DNA of 6,465 bases from Paracoccaceae bacterium. Lineage in GTDB: Bacteria > Pseudomonadota > Alphaproteobacteria > Rhodobacterales > Rhodobacteraceae. The notes beneath the pieces are model-generated. The model worked only from the letters and a program-made list of their open reading frames with translations, searched no databases and was not told where the DNA came from. Shown here one piece after another: positions 5,841 through 6,465 of this stretch (position 1 is the first letter of the stretch; every line of letters starts with the position of its first letter). The position numbers were made by a program, and so were the translations under genes. The stretch lies in assembly GCA_024742655.1 (NCBI GenBank), contig JANSYB010000137.1, positions 1 to 6,465 of the forward strand, written 5' to 3'.

Positions 5841-6299
5841 ATGAGCCAGATCGACGAGTATCAAACCAACGCGCGCAAGGACTGGATGGGCCTGCTGGCC
5901 CGCGCCCCCGCGCCAGAGGTGGCCCGGCTTTGGGCCGACCTTGGCCTGCAGCCCCAATACGACATGCTGCGCGCGCCGGAGGCGGGCGGCGTGATGGTGC
6001 GGGGCAGGGCCGGTGCGACCGGTGCGCCCTTCAACCTCGGAGAAATGACGGTGACGCGCTGCTCACTCAGACTGATGAGCGGCGAGGTCGGGCACGCCTA
6101 TGTTCAGGGGCGCGACAAGACTCATGCGACCACCGCGGCGCTGATCGACGCGCTGATGCAGACACAGGCGGCCGGGTCGCTGCGCGCCACCATCCTTGAT
6201 CCGTTGCGGGCCCGGTTGACGCAGGACCGCACCGCGCGCCGGGCGAAGGCGGCGGCGACCAAGGTCGATTTCTTTACCATGGCACGGGGAGAGGATTGA
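5841..6299 (+). CDS. phnG: C-P lyase core complex subunit PhnG
   Basis: A small subunit of the PhnGHIJ core complex. With PhnI, PhnH and PhnL it supports the transfer of phosphonate onto the ribose of ATP, displacing adenine. Length is 152 aa against about 150 in E. coli. Recognisable parts are the N-terminal R-x-x-W...LAR region (about 12-21), the hallmark PFNLGEMTVTRC at 63-74, GHAYVQGRD at 84-92, the AALIDALMQT helix at 99-108, and the conserved C-terminal ATKVDFFTMARGED at 139-152. The ATG at 5841 follows AAGG (5830-5833) with 7-base spacing, which supports this start over the next internal ATG (5886). It is the first gene of the + strand C-P lyase cluster, and its stop overlaps the phnH start by one base. 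A heptamer repeat of the putative operator directly abuts its start codon. Confidence 0.95.
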   Translation: MSQIDEYQTNARKDWMGLLARAPAPEVARLWADLGLQPQYDMLRAPEAGGVMVRGRAGATGAPFNLGEMTVTRCSLRLMSGEVGHAYVQGRDKTHATTAALIDALMQTQAAGSLRATILDPLRARLTQDRTARRAKAAATKVDFFTMARGED

Positions 6300-6465
6300 T
6301 GCAGGCCGAGGCACTCACGGGCGGTTTTGCAGACACCCCTGTCGACGCGGCACGCGCGTTTCGCGCGGTGATGTCGGCGATCGCGCGACCGGGCCGTATC
6401 GAAACCGTGGCCGGGGCCGTACCGCCCGCGCCCTTGTCGGTGGCGGCGGGGACGCTGATCCTGAC
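6299..6465 (+). CDS. phnH: C-P lyase core complex subunit PhnH (5' part, runs off the right edge)
   Basis: The first 55 codons of phnH are present. The N-terminus reads MQAEALTGGFADTPVDAARAFRAVMSAIARPGRIE, and the GGFADT...AARAFR..M.A.ARPG pattern is the conserved start of PhnH, followed by P-PLSVAAGTLILT. PhnH is a homodimerising subunit of the C-P lyase core, structurally related to PLP-dependent transferases but without the cofactor; full-length proteins are about 190-200 aa, so most of the gene lies outside. The ATG shares its A with the phnG TGA stop (TGATG). A strong purine-rich Shine-Dalgarno, GGGGAGAGGA at 6286-6295, sits 3 bases upstream inside phnG. Coupled translation with phnG is expected. 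Confidence 0.92.
   Translation, partial: MQAEALTGGFADTPVDAARAFRAVMSAIARPGRIETVAGAVPPAPLSVAAGTLIL

Noticed and set aside
1..6465. CRISPR array, tRNA/rRNA, insertion sequence or prophage material
   Set aside because: I saw no regularly spaced repeats, RNA-gene signatures, transposase-like proteins or terminal inverted repeats; nearly all of the window is accounted for by phn-locus genes.

Overview
The window is part of a phosphonate uptake and C-P lyase (phn) locus from a GC-rich bacterium. It most likely comes from an alphaproteobacterium of the Rhodobacterales/Roseobacter type. I infer this from the high G+C third-position bias, two tandem phnE permease genes, a hexapeptide-repeat 'phosphonate metabolism' transferase beside them, and phnF divergent from phnG. 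The taxon is an inference from layout and protein character; no search was run.

Layout, left to right: the 3' part of phnD (phosphonate-binding protein, cut by the left edge), a perfect 11-bp hairpin, phnE1, phnE2 (4-bp overlap with phnE1), and a left-handed beta-helix (hexapeptide) acyltransferase-like gene, all on the + strand. A 161-bp convergent gap follows, holding an intrinsic terminator that reads on the - strand. Then come phnM and its upstream neighbour phnF (GntR/HutC-type repressor), both on the - strand. A 102-bp divergent promoter region with a striking operator-like palindrome separates phnF from phnG and the first 55 codons of phnH (+ strand, cut by the right edge). phnC is expected to the left and phnIJKL to the right, but neither is visible here.

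How the genes work together: PhnD captures phosphonates in the periplasm and PhnE1/PhnE2 form the membrane channel, with an ATPase presumably encoded upstream. PhnG and PhnH belong to the core complex that, with PhnI and PhnL, makes ribose-1-phosphonate-5-triphosphate. PhnM removes pyrophosphate from it before PhnJ cleaves the C-P bond. PhnF probably represses the divergent promoters and perhaps phnM. The hexapeptide protein has no established reaction.

The system itself is known. The points most worth a second look are regulatory: a cluster of four TGT[A/C]TAG-like half-sites between phnF and phnG, a 12-base element shared by the phnG and phnM upstream regions, and the hairpin between phnD and phnE1. 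The large extracytoplasmic insert in PhnE2 and the undefined transferase are the main protein-level open questions.
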